From: Jannaschia seohaensis | GTDB lineage: Bacteria > Pseudomonadota > Alphaproteobacteria > Rhodobacterales > Rhodobacteraceae | Assembly: GCF_900116765.1 (NCBI RefSeq) | Contig: NZ_UETC01000010.1 | Location: forward strand, 62,001 to 126,000 | DNA length: 64,000 nucleotides | Direction: 5' to 3' | Shown: positions 16,850 to 25,067 of the stretch, piece by piece | Numbering within the stretch: position 1 is the stretch's first letter | How the letters are laid out: every line of letters starts with the position of its first letter | Notes under the pieces: model-generated | What the model saw: only the letters and a program-made list of their open reading frames with translations | Database searches by the model: none | Told to the model about the DNA's origin: nothing | Translations under genes and position numbers: made by a program

Positions 16850-18700
16850 ATGCCGTCCCGACATGGCCGTCCCGGCCTGAAAGCCTTGCCCATGGCCTCT
16901 GATCCCGACGTAACGGGCCCGACCTCCGGCTGGGCGATCATCCGCAAGGTGGCGCCCTATCTCTGGCCCGACGAGGAAACCTGGGTGAAGCATCGCGTCG
17001 TCGCGGCCTTGGGCATGCTGGTGCTGGCCAAGGTCGTCGCCGTCTCGACCCCGTTCTTCTACAAGGCCGCCGTCGACACGCTGGCCCCGGACACGGTGAC
17101 CCCGGCCTGGGCACTCGGTACGGGCGCCATCGCGCTGACCGTGGTCTATGGGCTCGCCCGCGCGCTCAATATCGGCTTCCAGCAGTTGCGCGACGTGATT
17201 TTCGCGCGCGTCGGACAAAGGGCGCTGCGCCGCCTCGCGGCCGAGACCTTCTCGCATATCCACCGCTTGTCGATGCGCTACCACATCACCCGCAAGACCG
17301 GGGGGCTGAGCCGCATCATCGAGCGCGGGGTGAAAGGCGTGGAGTTCCTGCTGCGCTTCCTGCTCTTCTCCATCGGCCCTTTGGTCCTGGAGCTCTTGAT
17401 GATCTGCGTTATCCTTTGGATTGCGTTCGATTTCCGATACATGGCCATCGTTCTTGTAACGATCGCGGCCTATGTGGCCTTTACCTTCAAGGTCACGGAA
17501 TGGCGCGTCCGCATCCGTCGTGAGATGAACGAGCAGGACGCGGACGCCAACCAAAAGGCCATCGACAGCCTGCTGAACTTCGAGACGGTCAAGTATTTCG
17601 GGGCCGAACGTCGGGAGGCGGCGCGCTATGACAGCGCCATGGCGCTCTACGAGAAAGCGGCGCTGAAGACCTCCTACACGCTGGCCTTCTTGAATTTCGG
17701 GCAGGCGGTGATCATCACGACGGGTCTCGTATCGGTGATGGTGCTCGCCGCGATGGGGGTCCAGGACGGGACGTTGACCGTCGGCGATTTCGTCATGGTC
17801 AATGCCTATATGATCCAGATCACGATGCCGCTGAACTTTCTCGGCACGGTCTATCGCGAGATCCGGCAGGCCCTTGTCGATATGGGCGAGATGTTCGGTC
17901 TCTTGGAGCAGCCCTCCGAAGTGCAGGACGCCCAGGATGCCGCGCCGCTGGTGGTTCGCGGTGGCCGGGTAGAGTTGCGCGACGTGTATTTCGGCTATGA
18001 TCCGGCCCGACCGATTCTGCGCGGCATTTCGATTTCGGTTGCCGAAGGGGAGAGCGTGGCGCTCGTCGGCCCGTCCGGTTCGGGCAAGTCGACCATCGGC
18101 CGGCTCCTATTCCGGTTCTACGACGTGGATGACGGCGCGATCCTGATTGACGGGCAGGATGTGCGGGCCGTCACGCAAGAAAGCCTTCATGCGCAGATTG
18201 GAGTGGTGCCGCAGGACACGGTCCTGTTCAACGACACCATCCGCTACAATATCGCGTATGGGCGGCCTGACGCCTCCGATGCCGAGGTGCGCGCCGCGGC
18301 GGCGGCCGCGAAGATCGACCGATTTATCGAGACGCTACCCGAAGGCTACGAGACGGCGGTCGGCGAGCGGGGTTTGAAGCTTTCTGGTGGTGAGAAACAG
18401 CGGGTGGGCATCGCCCGGACTTTGTTGAAGGATCCACCGATCTTGCTTTTGGACGAGGCCACTTCGGCCTTGGACACGGAGACCGAGCAGGAAATCCAGT
18501 CTGAACTGCGTGCGATGTCGCAGGGACGGACGGTGTTGATGATCGCGCATCGGCTCTCGACGGTGGTCGATGCGGATCGGATCGTGGTCCTGGAAAATGG
18601 CCGGGTCGTGGAAGAGGGCACCCATGAGGCGCTTCTGGCGCGCGGCGAACGCTATGCGAGCCTGTGGACCCGCCAGCAAGCCGACGAAGACGCCGCCTAA
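16850..18700 (+). CDS. Atm1/HMT1-type ABC exporter (fused permease and ATPase)
   Basis: 616-residue half-transporter. The N-terminal six-helix exporter domain (about 35-325) carries the Atm1-like segments WVKHRVVAALGMLVLAKVV and HRLSMRYHITRKTGGLSRIIERG. The ATPase domain follows (about 365-616): Walker A GPSGSGKST, signature LSGGEKQRV, Walker B ILLLDEATSALD and the H-loop IAHRLST. Relatives export glutathione-based sulfur or metal adducts in connection with iron-sulfur and heavy-metal homeostasis. The ATG at 16850 has only a weak ribosome site; an internal ATG at 16892 (MASDPDVTG) is an alternative. The 250 bases downstream hold no gene, only a GGGCCC-loop-GGGCCC hairpin at 18836-18855. Confidence 0.92.
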   Translation: MPSRHGRPGLKALPMASDPDVTGPTSGWAIIRKVAPYLWPDEETWVKHRVVAALGMLVLAKVVAVSTPFFYKAAVDTLAPDTVTPAWALGTGAIALTVVYGLARALNIGFQQLRDVIFARVGQRALRRLAAETFSHIHRLSMRYHITRKTGGLSRIIERGVKGVEFLLRFLLFSIGPLVLELLMICVILWIAFDFRYMAIVLVTIAAYVAFTFKVTEWRVRIRREMNEQDADANQKAIDSLLNFETVKYFGAERREAARYDSAMALYEKAALKTSYTLAFLNFGQAVIITTGLVSVMVLAAMGVQDGTLTVGDFVMVNAYMIQITMPLNFLGTVYREIRQALVDMGEMFGLLEQPSEVQDAQDAAPLVVRGGRVELRDVYFGYDPARPILRGISISVAEGESVALVGPSGSGKSTIGRLLFRFYDVDDGAILIDGQDVRAVTQESLHAQIGVVPQDTVLFNDTIRYNIAYGRPDASDAEVRAAAAAAKIDRFIETLPEGYETAVGERGLKLSGGEKQRVGIARTLLKDPPILLLDEATSALDTETEQEIQSELRAMSQGRTVLMIAHRLSTVVDADRIVVLENGRVVEEGTHEALLARGERYASLWTRQQADEDAA

Positions 18701-18948
18701 CGCGGTATGCCAGGGAGGCGTCGGGAGAGGCTGTCGTCAAACGGGTGAGCGCTGCCTAGATCCCATCGGTATCGCGCCTGATATGATGGCGCTGTTCGGG
18801 GCACATGCAAACGGCCTCTGTCCGACGTGGATAATGGGCCCTGAAACGCGGGCCCTCCGTGCATCTCCACGGGTGGCCTAAAGACTCCGAATGGGTTCGC
18901 GGTCATGGCTCGGGCCACCCTCTGTTCTTGTATTCCCGATCGCTCCGT

Positions 18949-19314
18949 TCACCAAAGTTCAATGTCCTCCGGCCCCAGGGCTGCCGGGCCCGTACTCTGT
19001 CGCGCGTCCTCCGCCAGAGGAACCAGGCTTTGTGTGAGCCGCGTCCGCACCGATCCCTGCCTGATCGCAGCGAGCGCCTTGGTCGCCTGTGTCCGATCCG
19101 CTGGCGCCGGTCGGGCGAGCACGTCGAGGATGCGCGCGAGGTCTTCTAATGTCTGATGCGTGGCGTCGATGGCCTGCAGTTCCGTAACCAACGCGTCTCG
19201 ATCGACTTCGCCGCGCGCGAAGGCGACCAAGCCGCCTTCGAGCTGTGCCAGGGCATGGCCGAGTCGCCGACATTCCGAGGCGATCGCCGAATCCAGGCTC
19301 GGCGGAACTTTCAT
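18949..19314 (-). CDS. Small chemotaxis-operon protein, CheT/CheZ-like candidate phosphatase
   Basis: 121-residue, mostly helical protein at the end of the chemotaxis operon; its ATG overlaps the cheY stop (ATGA). Two amphipathic helices (about 8-33 and 38-67) are visible. The second carries D50-A-T-H-Q54, a match to the D-x-x-x-Q catalytic pair with which CheZ dephosphorylates CheY-P. After a flexible stretch the C-terminus ends acidic-hydrophobic (GPEDIELW), reminiscent of the CheY-docking tail of CheZ. Several alphaproteobacterial che operons end in a small cheT gene, and a CheZ-like motif has, as I recall, been reported for Sinorhizobium CheT. The function is inferred from motif and position, not from clear homology. 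Confidence 0.6.
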   Translation of the reverse strand: MKVPPSLDSAIASECRRLGHALAQLEGGLVAFARGEVDRDALVTELQAIDATHQTLEDLARILDVLARPAPADRTQATKALAAIRQGSVRTRLTQSLVPLAEDARQSTGPAALGPEDIELW

Positions 19315-19697
19315 AGGCGCCCAACCACCGCTTCAATCGTCGCCTTGATATCTGCCACGGTGAAAGGTTTGGGGAGAAAATTGTTCATTCCCAGAGATTT
19401 GCCCGTCTTGATGACCTTCTCGTCACTGCGCCCGGTGATAAGGATGAAGCCAATGCGCTTTGTGACCGGATCGTGCCGAAGATGCTGCAGCAACTGCAAC
19501 CCATTCATCTCAGGCATATAGAGGTCCGAGAGCACGAGATGGGGGGGATTGGTCCGCGCCTTCTGGATCGCGTTCTTCCCATCGGTCGCATATTCGACAT
19601 TCCGGATCCCCAGACTGTCGAGCGCCTGAAGCAGCAAGCCGCGGCTGGTGGACATATCGTCAACGACGAGGATCTTGAGGCTTTCCCTCAACGACAT
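19311..19697 (-). CDS. cheY: CheY-like response regulator (second of the operon)
   Basis: 128-residue single-domain receiver. Acidic pocket residues are Asp13-Asp14 (LVVDDMSTSR), the phosphorylation site is Asp58 (VLSDLYMPEMNG), the switch Thr is in ILITGRSD and the conserved Lys is Lys110 (FLPKPF). There is no output domain, so it acts by protein binding, probably at the flagellar switch or as a phosphate sink. It overlaps cheR by ten bases and the CheT-like gene by four. The operon encodes another single-domain receiver at 23228; the two are clearly different sequences. Confidence 0.93.
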   Translation of the reverse strand: MSLRESLKILVVDDMSTSRGLLLQALDSLGIRNVEYATDGKNAIQKARTNPPHLVLSDLYMPEMNGLQLLQHLRHDPVTKRIGFILITGRSDEKVIKTGKSLGMNNFLPKPFTVADIKATIEAVVGRL

Positions 19698-20527
19698 GGG
19701 ACTATCTCCGCAAAGGATGATGATTTTCCGGCGTAGCTCGTCTGTCCGATCAACCGGAGATCGCTGTCTTCGATCAGCAGCCTTTCGGAATGGCCGAGGC
19801 AGAGCAGGCCGTCCGGCGCCAGTCGGTCGATTAGATCCGCCTGCACCGTGCGCTGAATGTCGGCGGCAAAGTAAATCGTTACGTTCCGACAAAAGATGAT
19901 GTCGAACGGGCGTGGGACGGGCAGGGGCTCGATCAAGCTGTGCCGAAGATAGGTGATGCCCGCTTGAAGGTCGGAGATATCCACGCGAGGCGTGTCGCCC
20001 CGGGTGCCGAGTGCGGCGGCCGCTCCGTCTTGCAGGGCGACAATGAGCGAGGGATCGCCAAACTGGCTCTTGGCGATAGACAGTGAGATGTAGTCGATAT
20101 CCGTCGCGAGAATCCGTGCATGTGCGATCCAAGCCGGGCCGAAAACGCATCGGCAGATCATCGCCATCGAGAGCGTCTCCTCGCCGGTAGAGCAGCCTGC
20201 GGACCAGATGCGCAGAGGGTCTGACCGGCCACGGTCCAGGGCTTTGAGTGCCCGGGCGAGGAGAGCAAAGTGGTGCGGCTCCCTAAAAACGCTTGTGACG
20301 TTCGTCGTCAGCGCAGAGATCAGATACTGTCGCTCCTCCACGGCTGCCGGATCAGAGCCTTCGACGAGCGAGGCATAGACCTCGAAGTCTTGCGCCCCCG
20401 TCGCGCGCAGCCTCTTTTGCAAGCGCGAGGCGACAAAGGACTGCTTTCCCTCCTGCAAGTCCAACCCGGCCTCGGCGAGCGCGAGTGAACTCAGCCTGCG
20501 AAACGCGCTATCTGGAAGAGAGATCAT
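19688..20527 (-). CDS. cheR: Chemoreceptor glutamate methyltransferase CheR
   Basis: 279-residue cytoplasmic enzyme that methylates receptor glutamates using S-adenosylmethionine. The N-terminal helical domain includes ALTTNVTSVFREPHHF (the TxFFR-type receptor-side segment). The SAM-binding domain opens RIWSAGCSTGEETLSMAM, followed by ILATDIDYISLSIAK and DIIFCRNVTIYF. It is embedded in the che operon with four-base overlap to cheW. No cheB methylesterase gene is present in this operon, so demethylation must be encoded elsewhere. Confidence 0.95.
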   Translation of the reverse strand: MISLPDSAFRRLSSLALAEAGLDLQEGKQSFVASRLQKRLRATGAQDFEVYASLVEGSDPAAVEERQYLISALTTNVTSVFREPHHFALLARALKALDRGRSDPLRIWSAGCSTGEETLSMAMICRCVFGPAWIAHARILATDIDYISLSIAKSQFGDPSLIVALQDGAAAALGTRGDTPRVDISDLQAGITYLRHSLIEPLPVPRPFDIIFCRNVTIYFAADIQRTVQADLIDRLAPDGLLCLGHSERLLIEDSDLRLIGQTSYAGKSSSFAEIVPCR

Positions 20528-21027
20528 TGTACCCCTTCCTCGGCCATGCCCGGCAGGCGGGGCAGGACCCGCTCCATCGACAAGATTTGCACCATGGCGT
20601 CATCGACGACGAACAGGCGCTCTGCCATGCCGGTCTCGTCCTCCGATGCGACCTTCGGCACGTCCTGCAACTGGTCGGGGACAGGATGGACGATATCGGA
20701 AACCGCCTCGACCAGGAGGCCATGGACGCGGCTTCCCTGCTGGATGACGATGATGACGTTGCGCGGATTGTCCTCGGTGCGCGGCGCGCCCAAGCGCATG
20801 GCGAGATCCATGACCGGCAGAACGGATCCGCGCAGGTTGACCATGCCCCGCATATAGGGCGGCGCATGAGGCAAGGGGGTCGGCGCGCTCCAACTGCGGA
20901 TCTCACGGACGGCCATGATATCCACGGCGAATGCGCGGCCGCCGCATCGGAAGGTCAGTAATTCCATCCCGGCGCCATAGGGCGGTGCATCCGACGTGAT
21001 TTGAGAGGCGAGAGGCGCTGCGGTCAT
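20524..21027 (-). CDS. cheW: Chemotaxis coupling protein CheW
   Basis: 167-residue scaffold linking receptors to CheA. It shows the CheW fold: LLTFRCGGRAFAVDIMAVREI, then PYMRGMVNLRGSVLPVMDLAMRLG, and a C-terminal segment GLLVEAVSDIVHPVPDQLQ. The ATG at 21027 overlaps the cheA stop (ATGA). Starts further upstream in the same frame lie inside cheA and would add an unrelated Arg-rich extension. Confidence 0.95.
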   Translation of the reverse strand: MTAAPLASQITSDAPPYGAGMELLTFRCGGRAFAVDIMAVREIRSWSAPTPLPHAPPYMRGMVNLRGSVLPVMDLAMRLGAPRTEDNPRNVIIVIQQGSRVHGLLVEAVSDIVHPVPDQLQDVPKVASEDETGMAERLFVVDDAMVQILSMERVLPRLPGMAEEGVQ

Positions 21028-23228
21028 GATAGATGCCCCTCGAATGCGGCAGGCCCGCGGATCGCGTCTGAGGCCAGGGCCAAACCGCCGGGATCGACGA
21101 TCAGGGCGACCTGCCCATCCCCAAGTATGGTTGCAGCCGAAACGCACGGCACGCGACCGAAGCTATCGCCCAGGCCTTTGATGACGACTTGACGCTGTGC
21201 CTCGATGGCATCGACGCGCAGCGCGTAAGCGTCCAGGTCGTCGGGTTTTACGAAGAGAAGAGCGCTGTCGTCATCGGCGCGTCTATCGATTTGCGCCGGA
21301 GCGGCGAAGCCCATCCCTTCCGCCAGGTCCAGCAGGGGAACGAAGCGGTCTTGCAGCATCACCACGCTGCGCATGGGGGAGATCGGCTCGATCCGGGCGG
21401 AGTCCATGGTCTGCGTCTCGACGATGGCCGCAAGAGGGACGACCATGCGCTGCTGCGCGGAGCGTACGATCATTCCGTCGAGGATTGCGAGGGTCAGGGG
21501 AAGACTGATTGAAAAGGTGCATCCCTTGCCGGGCTCGGAATGGGTCGCGATGGTGCCGTTCAGATCGCGGATGGCCCGCTGCACGACGTCCATTCCGACA
21601 CCGCGGCCGGATAGGTTGGAAATGCTCGCTGCGGTGGAGAAGCCCGGAAGAAAGAGCAGGCGGTCGATTTCAGCCGGTTCGAGAGGCCGGTCGGCGGGGA
21701 TGAGGCCGCGTTCGATCGCGCGCGCGCGCACCCGCTCCCGGTCGATGCCTTTGCCGTCATCGGTGATTTCGATCACCACCCGATCGGACTGCTGGCGCGC
21801 AGAGAGACGGACCGTGCCGGTCGCGGGCTTGCCTGCGGCAATACGATCTGCGGGGGACTCGACACCGTGGTCGATGGAATTGCGGATCATGTGTGTCAGC
21901 GGGTCGGACAACCGCTCGACCACGGTCTTGTCGATTTCAGTGGACTCGCCCTCGGTCTCCAGCCGGACATCCTTGCCCGTCATCTGCGCCGCCTCGCGGA
22001 CGATGCGGGTCATGCGTTGGAAGAGCGAGCGCACCGGCTGTGCTCGGATGGCCATCACGCTGTCTTGGATGTCCCGGGTCAGCTGTTGGAGATCGTCGAG
22101 ACCGGACGCCGAGTCGGAATTCGAACCCAGCCCGTCCTTCAAAACGCTCTGAGACAGCATCGCCTGACAGATCACGAGTTCCCCGACGAGGTTCACCAAT
22201 CGGTCGATTCGGTCCAGGTCCACCCGGATGGTTGCCGAAAGCCCGCCTTTTGGGCCCGCGGGAGCGGGGGCCGCGGGTTTGCTGTCTTGGGCCGCGGGCC
22301 GCTGTGGCGGCGGCTCGGGGGCGGGCGGGGTCGGTTCCGGGTCGGCGGTGAGCTCCGCTGAGTCTGGGGTCTCTGGCGCCTCAGCTTCCGCACTCGGGGC
22401 AGGGTCCGGGTCGGGCACCTCGGGCTCCCGGTAGGTCATCGTGATGACGCAGAGATCCTGGGCGAATTCGAAGACGCTCTCGATCTCGGTCTCGGTCAGA
22501 TCGGGCGCGGAGGGGTAGAGGTCGATGATCCAGCGGACACGCGGCTGGCTCGGGTCCAATTCCTCCAGCGGCGGCAGATCGCTTTCGATCAGGCGCGGCT
22601 CCAGCCGCCCCATCACATGGAGCGCACGGAACAGATACAAGGGTTCGTTGCCGCTGGAGAAGAGATCGGGCAGGGGCTCGAACTGGATCTCCCAATAGCC
22701 GCCGGCCTTCGATCTTGGCGCGGTGGGGGCGTCCGGTGCGTCGCCGTCTTCCTCGAACATGTTGAGGTCCAACGGCGTGACTTCGAACGCGTCGTCCAGT
22801 GGGGGCAGATCCGCGAGGCCGAAATCGACGTCCTCTTCAGCGCTGCCGGCGCTTGCGCGCGCGGCGAGCTCGGCGAGGTCGTCCGGGATCGTGGCGTCGC
22901 CCTCTTCCCCCTCGATCGCCTTGGCCACAAGATCCCCCAGCCGGTCGGACGCACGCAGCAAGGTGGCGACGACGACGGCGTCGATCTCGACCGATCCGCT
23001 GCGCAGCCCGTCCAATGCGGTCTCGAATTCGTGGGAGAAAGAAATGAGCGCCGTGAGGTGGAAGGCCCCGGCGCCCCCCTTGATCGAATGCACGGCGCGA
23101 AAGACCGCATCGACCGTGTCGGCGTCTTGCTCTCCGGCCTCCAGCCGAAGCAGACCGCCCTCGAGCTGCTCCAGCAACTCGGTGCATTCTTCGAAGAAGG
23201 TCGCGCGGATTTCGTCCATGCTCGACAT
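21024..23228 (-). CDS. cheA: Chemotaxis histidine kinase CheA
   Basis: 734 residues. The phosphotransfer domain is at about 1-105 with His47 in FRAVHSIKGGAGAF. A spacer and regulator-binding region follows, then a Pro/Ala/Glu-rich linker near 265-335. The dimerisation domain contains LVNLVGELVICQAML. The ATP-binding domain has N-box HMIRNSIDHGVE, DDGKGI and SNLSGRGVGMDVV, and the C-terminal CheW-like regulatory domain runs from about 600. It would phosphorylate the operon's two single-domain receivers. The start ATG overlaps the preceding cheY stop (TGATG), continuing the run of coupled genes. Confidence 0.96.
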   Translation of the reverse strand: MSSMDEIRATFFEECTELLEQLEGGLLRLEAGEQDADTVDAVFRAVHSIKGGAGAFHLTALISFSHEFETALDGLRSGSVEIDAVVVATLLRASDRLGDLVAKAIEGEEGDATIPDDLAELAARASAGSAEEDVDFGLADLPPLDDAFEVTPLDLNMFEEDGDAPDAPTAPRSKAGGYWEIQFEPLPDLFSSGNEPLYLFRALHVMGRLEPRLIESDLPPLEELDPSQPRVRWIIDLYPSAPDLTETEIESVFEFAQDLCVITMTYREPEVPDPDPAPSAEAEAPETPDSAELTADPEPTPPAPEPPPQRPAAQDSKPAAPAPAGPKGGLSATIRVDLDRIDRLVNLVGELVICQAMLSQSVLKDGLGSNSDSASGLDDLQQLTRDIQDSVMAIRAQPVRSLFQRMTRIVREAAQMTGKDVRLETEGESTEIDKTVVERLSDPLTHMIRNSIDHGVESPADRIAAGKPATGTVRLSARQQSDRVVIEITDDGKGIDRERVRARAIERGLIPADRPLEPAEIDRLLFLPGFSTAASISNLSGRGVGMDVVQRAIRDLNGTIATHSEPGKGCTFSISLPLTLAILDGMIVRSAQQRMVVPLAAIVETQTMDSARIEPISPMRSVVMLQDRFVPLLDLAEGMGFAAPAQIDRRADDDSALLFVKPDDLDAYALRVDAIEAQRQVVIKGLGDSFGRVPCVSAATILGDGQVALIVDPGGLALASDAIRGPAAFEGHLS

Positions 23229-23599
23229 CAGCGCAGCCCCGTCACGGTGCGCAGGGCCACCACGAGGCGCGCGGGGTCGAAGGGTTTGACGATCCAGCCG
23301 GTTGCGCCGGCGTTGCGCGCACGTTGCTTGAGCTCTTTCGCGCCCTCGGTCGTCAGAACCAGGATGGGAATACCTGCGAAGACGTCCAGCGCCCGGACCG
23401 CCTCGATAAAGCCGAAGCCGTCGAGCCGGGGCATGTTCACATCGGTCAGGATGGCATCGGGCTGTGGGTCCATCGCCTTGAGAATCTCCAGCCCCTCCAG
23501 CCCGTCCACGGCCATGGTCGACTCGATCCCCTCCCGCTCCAGCGTGAGGCGGACCATGTCGCGGATCGTGCGGCTGTCATCGATTGCGAGGACGTGCAT
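23228..23599 (-). CDS. cheY: CheY-like response regulator (first of the operon)
   Basis: 123-residue single-domain receiver: Asp7-Asp8 (AIDDSRT), phospho-acceptor Asp53 (LTDVNMPRLDG), LTTEG switch segment and Lys105 (IVKPFD). It lies between the STAS gene and cheA, the position of CheY1 in other alphaproteobacterial che operons. I chose the ATG at 23599 because MHVLAIDDS begins exactly with the first beta strand; the frame upstream lies inside the STAS gene. Confidence 0.93.
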   Translation of the reverse strand: MHVLAIDDSRTIRDMVRLTLEREGIESTMAVDGLEGLEILKAMDPQPDAILTDVNMPRLDGFGFIEAVRALDVFAGIPILVLTTEGAKELKQRARNAGATGWIVKPFDPARLVVALRTVTGLR

Positions 23600-23916
23600 C
23601 AGACACCCCCCACCGGCTGCGCGCCCTTGGTCAGGCGGTCGACCGTGCATCCGAGATCGGCGAGGCAGCGCGTGAAAGCCGCGGAGGGGCACCTGATCTC
23701 GACCGAACCGCCCTGGCTGCGCACATGGTCGGTACCTGCGAGGAGCACCTGCAAGGCCGGCGTGGTCACGATCTCCACCGCGGTTGCATCGACGGTGACA
23801 TCGCCGCTTTGGGCAAGGAACCAGTCGCGCAATCGGCGGGCGGATCCGAGGTCCTGACGCGGCGCAAGGGTCAGCGCCGTGTCCTCTGCGGTTGGGGGAG
23901 CGGGGGAAGTCGACAC
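23599..23916 (-). CDS. STAS-domain protein leading the chemotaxis operon
   Basis: 105-residue STAS (anti-sigma-antagonist-like) protein. The fold is visible as LTLAPRQDLGSARRLRDWFL, the phospho-site strand VTVDATAVEIVTTPALQVLLAG and a final helix FTRCLADLG. STAS proteins of this kind often lead che operons in alphaproteobacteria; the role is not well defined. The start is a GTG. Upstream (23921-23950) lie two GGATACTC copies 15 bases apart and a CTGGGA-N6-TCCCAG inverted repeat, possibly part of the operon's control region. Confidence 0.85.
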   Translation of the reverse strand: MSTSPAPPTAEDTALTLAPRQDLGSARRLRDWFLAQSGDVTVDATAVEIVTTPALQVLLAGTDHVRSQGGSVEIRCPSAAFTRCLADLGCTVDRLTKGAQPVGGV

Positions 23917-23981
23917 CTTCGGATACTCCGGTCTGGGATACTCGTCCCAGCCGGCATATCCGCCCGGCTCCTAACAAACGG

Positions 23982-24938
23982 TTACGAGGCGGCGCGCAGC
24001 TTCGAAAGATAGGCCGCGCAGCCCGTCAGTGCCGCGAAATCGTCGATGATCAGCGAGACGGGAAAGTTCGCCATGAAGCCGGCGAAGCGGCCCTTGTCAC
24101 GGAACGCTTCGGGGAACCCCTTCTCCTGAAGGTAAGGCCCGACCGAGCGGGAGACGCCCCCGACGAGATAGACGCCCCCCAGAGGCAAATGGATCAGCGC
24201 GAGGTTGCCGACGACCGTTCCGGCGGTGCGGATGAACTGGCGGAGGGTCGCTTCGGCCCGGGGATCGGTGTCGATCCGCGACATGATTTCGGCGGCGGTG
24301 AACTCGGCGCTCTCGCCCGCCTCGTGAGAGAGCCAATGGTAGATCCGCTCCAGCCCGCGGCCCGACAACACGTCCTCGATCGCCGGAAAACCGTGGGCGG
24401 TGGAGACGAAGGTGCAAAGACGCAGTTCAGCCTCGGTGCGCACAGGCATGTTGGCATGGCCGGCTTCGCAGGCGGGGACGATGCGGCCCGCCGGGGTGTC
24501 ATGGACCGGCGAGGCGTTGAACCCCGTCCCGATCCCGACGACGAGCCGAGGACCGGCGACCGAGGGGCCCTCGACGACCGTCTCATAGGCGGCTTCCGGC
24601 AGATGGCCCAAGGCATGGCCCTGCGCCTGGAGGTCGTTCAGAATCGCGCAGGTCGTCGCGCCGGTCGCATCGGCCAGGCGAGCCTCGTCGATCGACCAGT
24701 CGAGATTGGTCAGGCTGCCGACGCCATTGGCTACGGGGCCCGCGATGCAGACGCAGGCGCCGTCGGGGGCCGGACCGCCTTGTTCGGCGCGGTAATGGGC
24801 CAGGGCAGGGGCCAAATTGACGAAATCGCGGTTGGCGTATTTCCGCACGGTGTCCTGCAGGACCTCGCGGCCGCGGCTCAGCGCGACGCGGGTATTGGTG
24901 CCTCCGACATCGGCCAGCAGGTAGAGTTCGTCGGTCAT
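23982..24938 (-). CDS. glk: Glucokinase
   Basis: 318-residue ROK/Glk-type cytoplasmic kinase that phosphorylates glucose from ATP. The N-terminal phosphate loop is DVGGTNTR (residues 10-17). LNDLQAQGHAL contains the catalytic Asp region, GIGTGFNAS and CEAGHANMPV form the sugar-binding segments, and LVGGVSRSV is the second phosphate-binding loop. It lies 129 bases downstream of aglR on the same strand and next to the alpha-glucoside transport genes, so its glucose probably comes from AglA hydrolysis. Confidence 0.93.
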   Translation of the reverse strand: MTDELYLLADVGGTNTRVALSRGREVLQDTVRKYANRDFVNLAPALAHYRAEQGGPAPDGACVCIAGPVANGVGSLTNLDWSIDEARLADATGATTCAILNDLQAQGHALGHLPEAAYETVVEGPSVAGPRLVVGIGTGFNASPVHDTPAGRIVPACEAGHANMPVRTEAELRLCTFVSTAHGFPAIEDVLSGRGLERIYHWLSHEAGESAEFTAAEIMSRIDTDPRAEATLRQFIRTAGTVVGNLALIHLPLGGVYLVGGVSRSVGPYLQEKGFPEAFRDKGRFAGFMANFPVSLIIDDFAALTGCAAYLSKLRAAS

Positions 24939-25067
24939 GGCACACTCCGTAGTTGGGCCAGGCGGAAACGGCCGCGCGAGATCGCGGAAACCGGGCGCCG
25001 CGCGTGGGGGGTATTCCAAAACGTGCCGCAGCTTGTCCAGCACAGAGCGACGGGACGGCGGCAGGTC

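Noticed and set aside
14648-17554. A 968-codon open frame on the minus strand covering the LysM gene
   Set aside because: Only its last 177 codons (the LOG-family protein) look like protein. The rest is antisense to a well-supported LysM/Ig-like gene and is Arg/Gly/His-rich, as expected for a shadow frame in GC-rich DNA.
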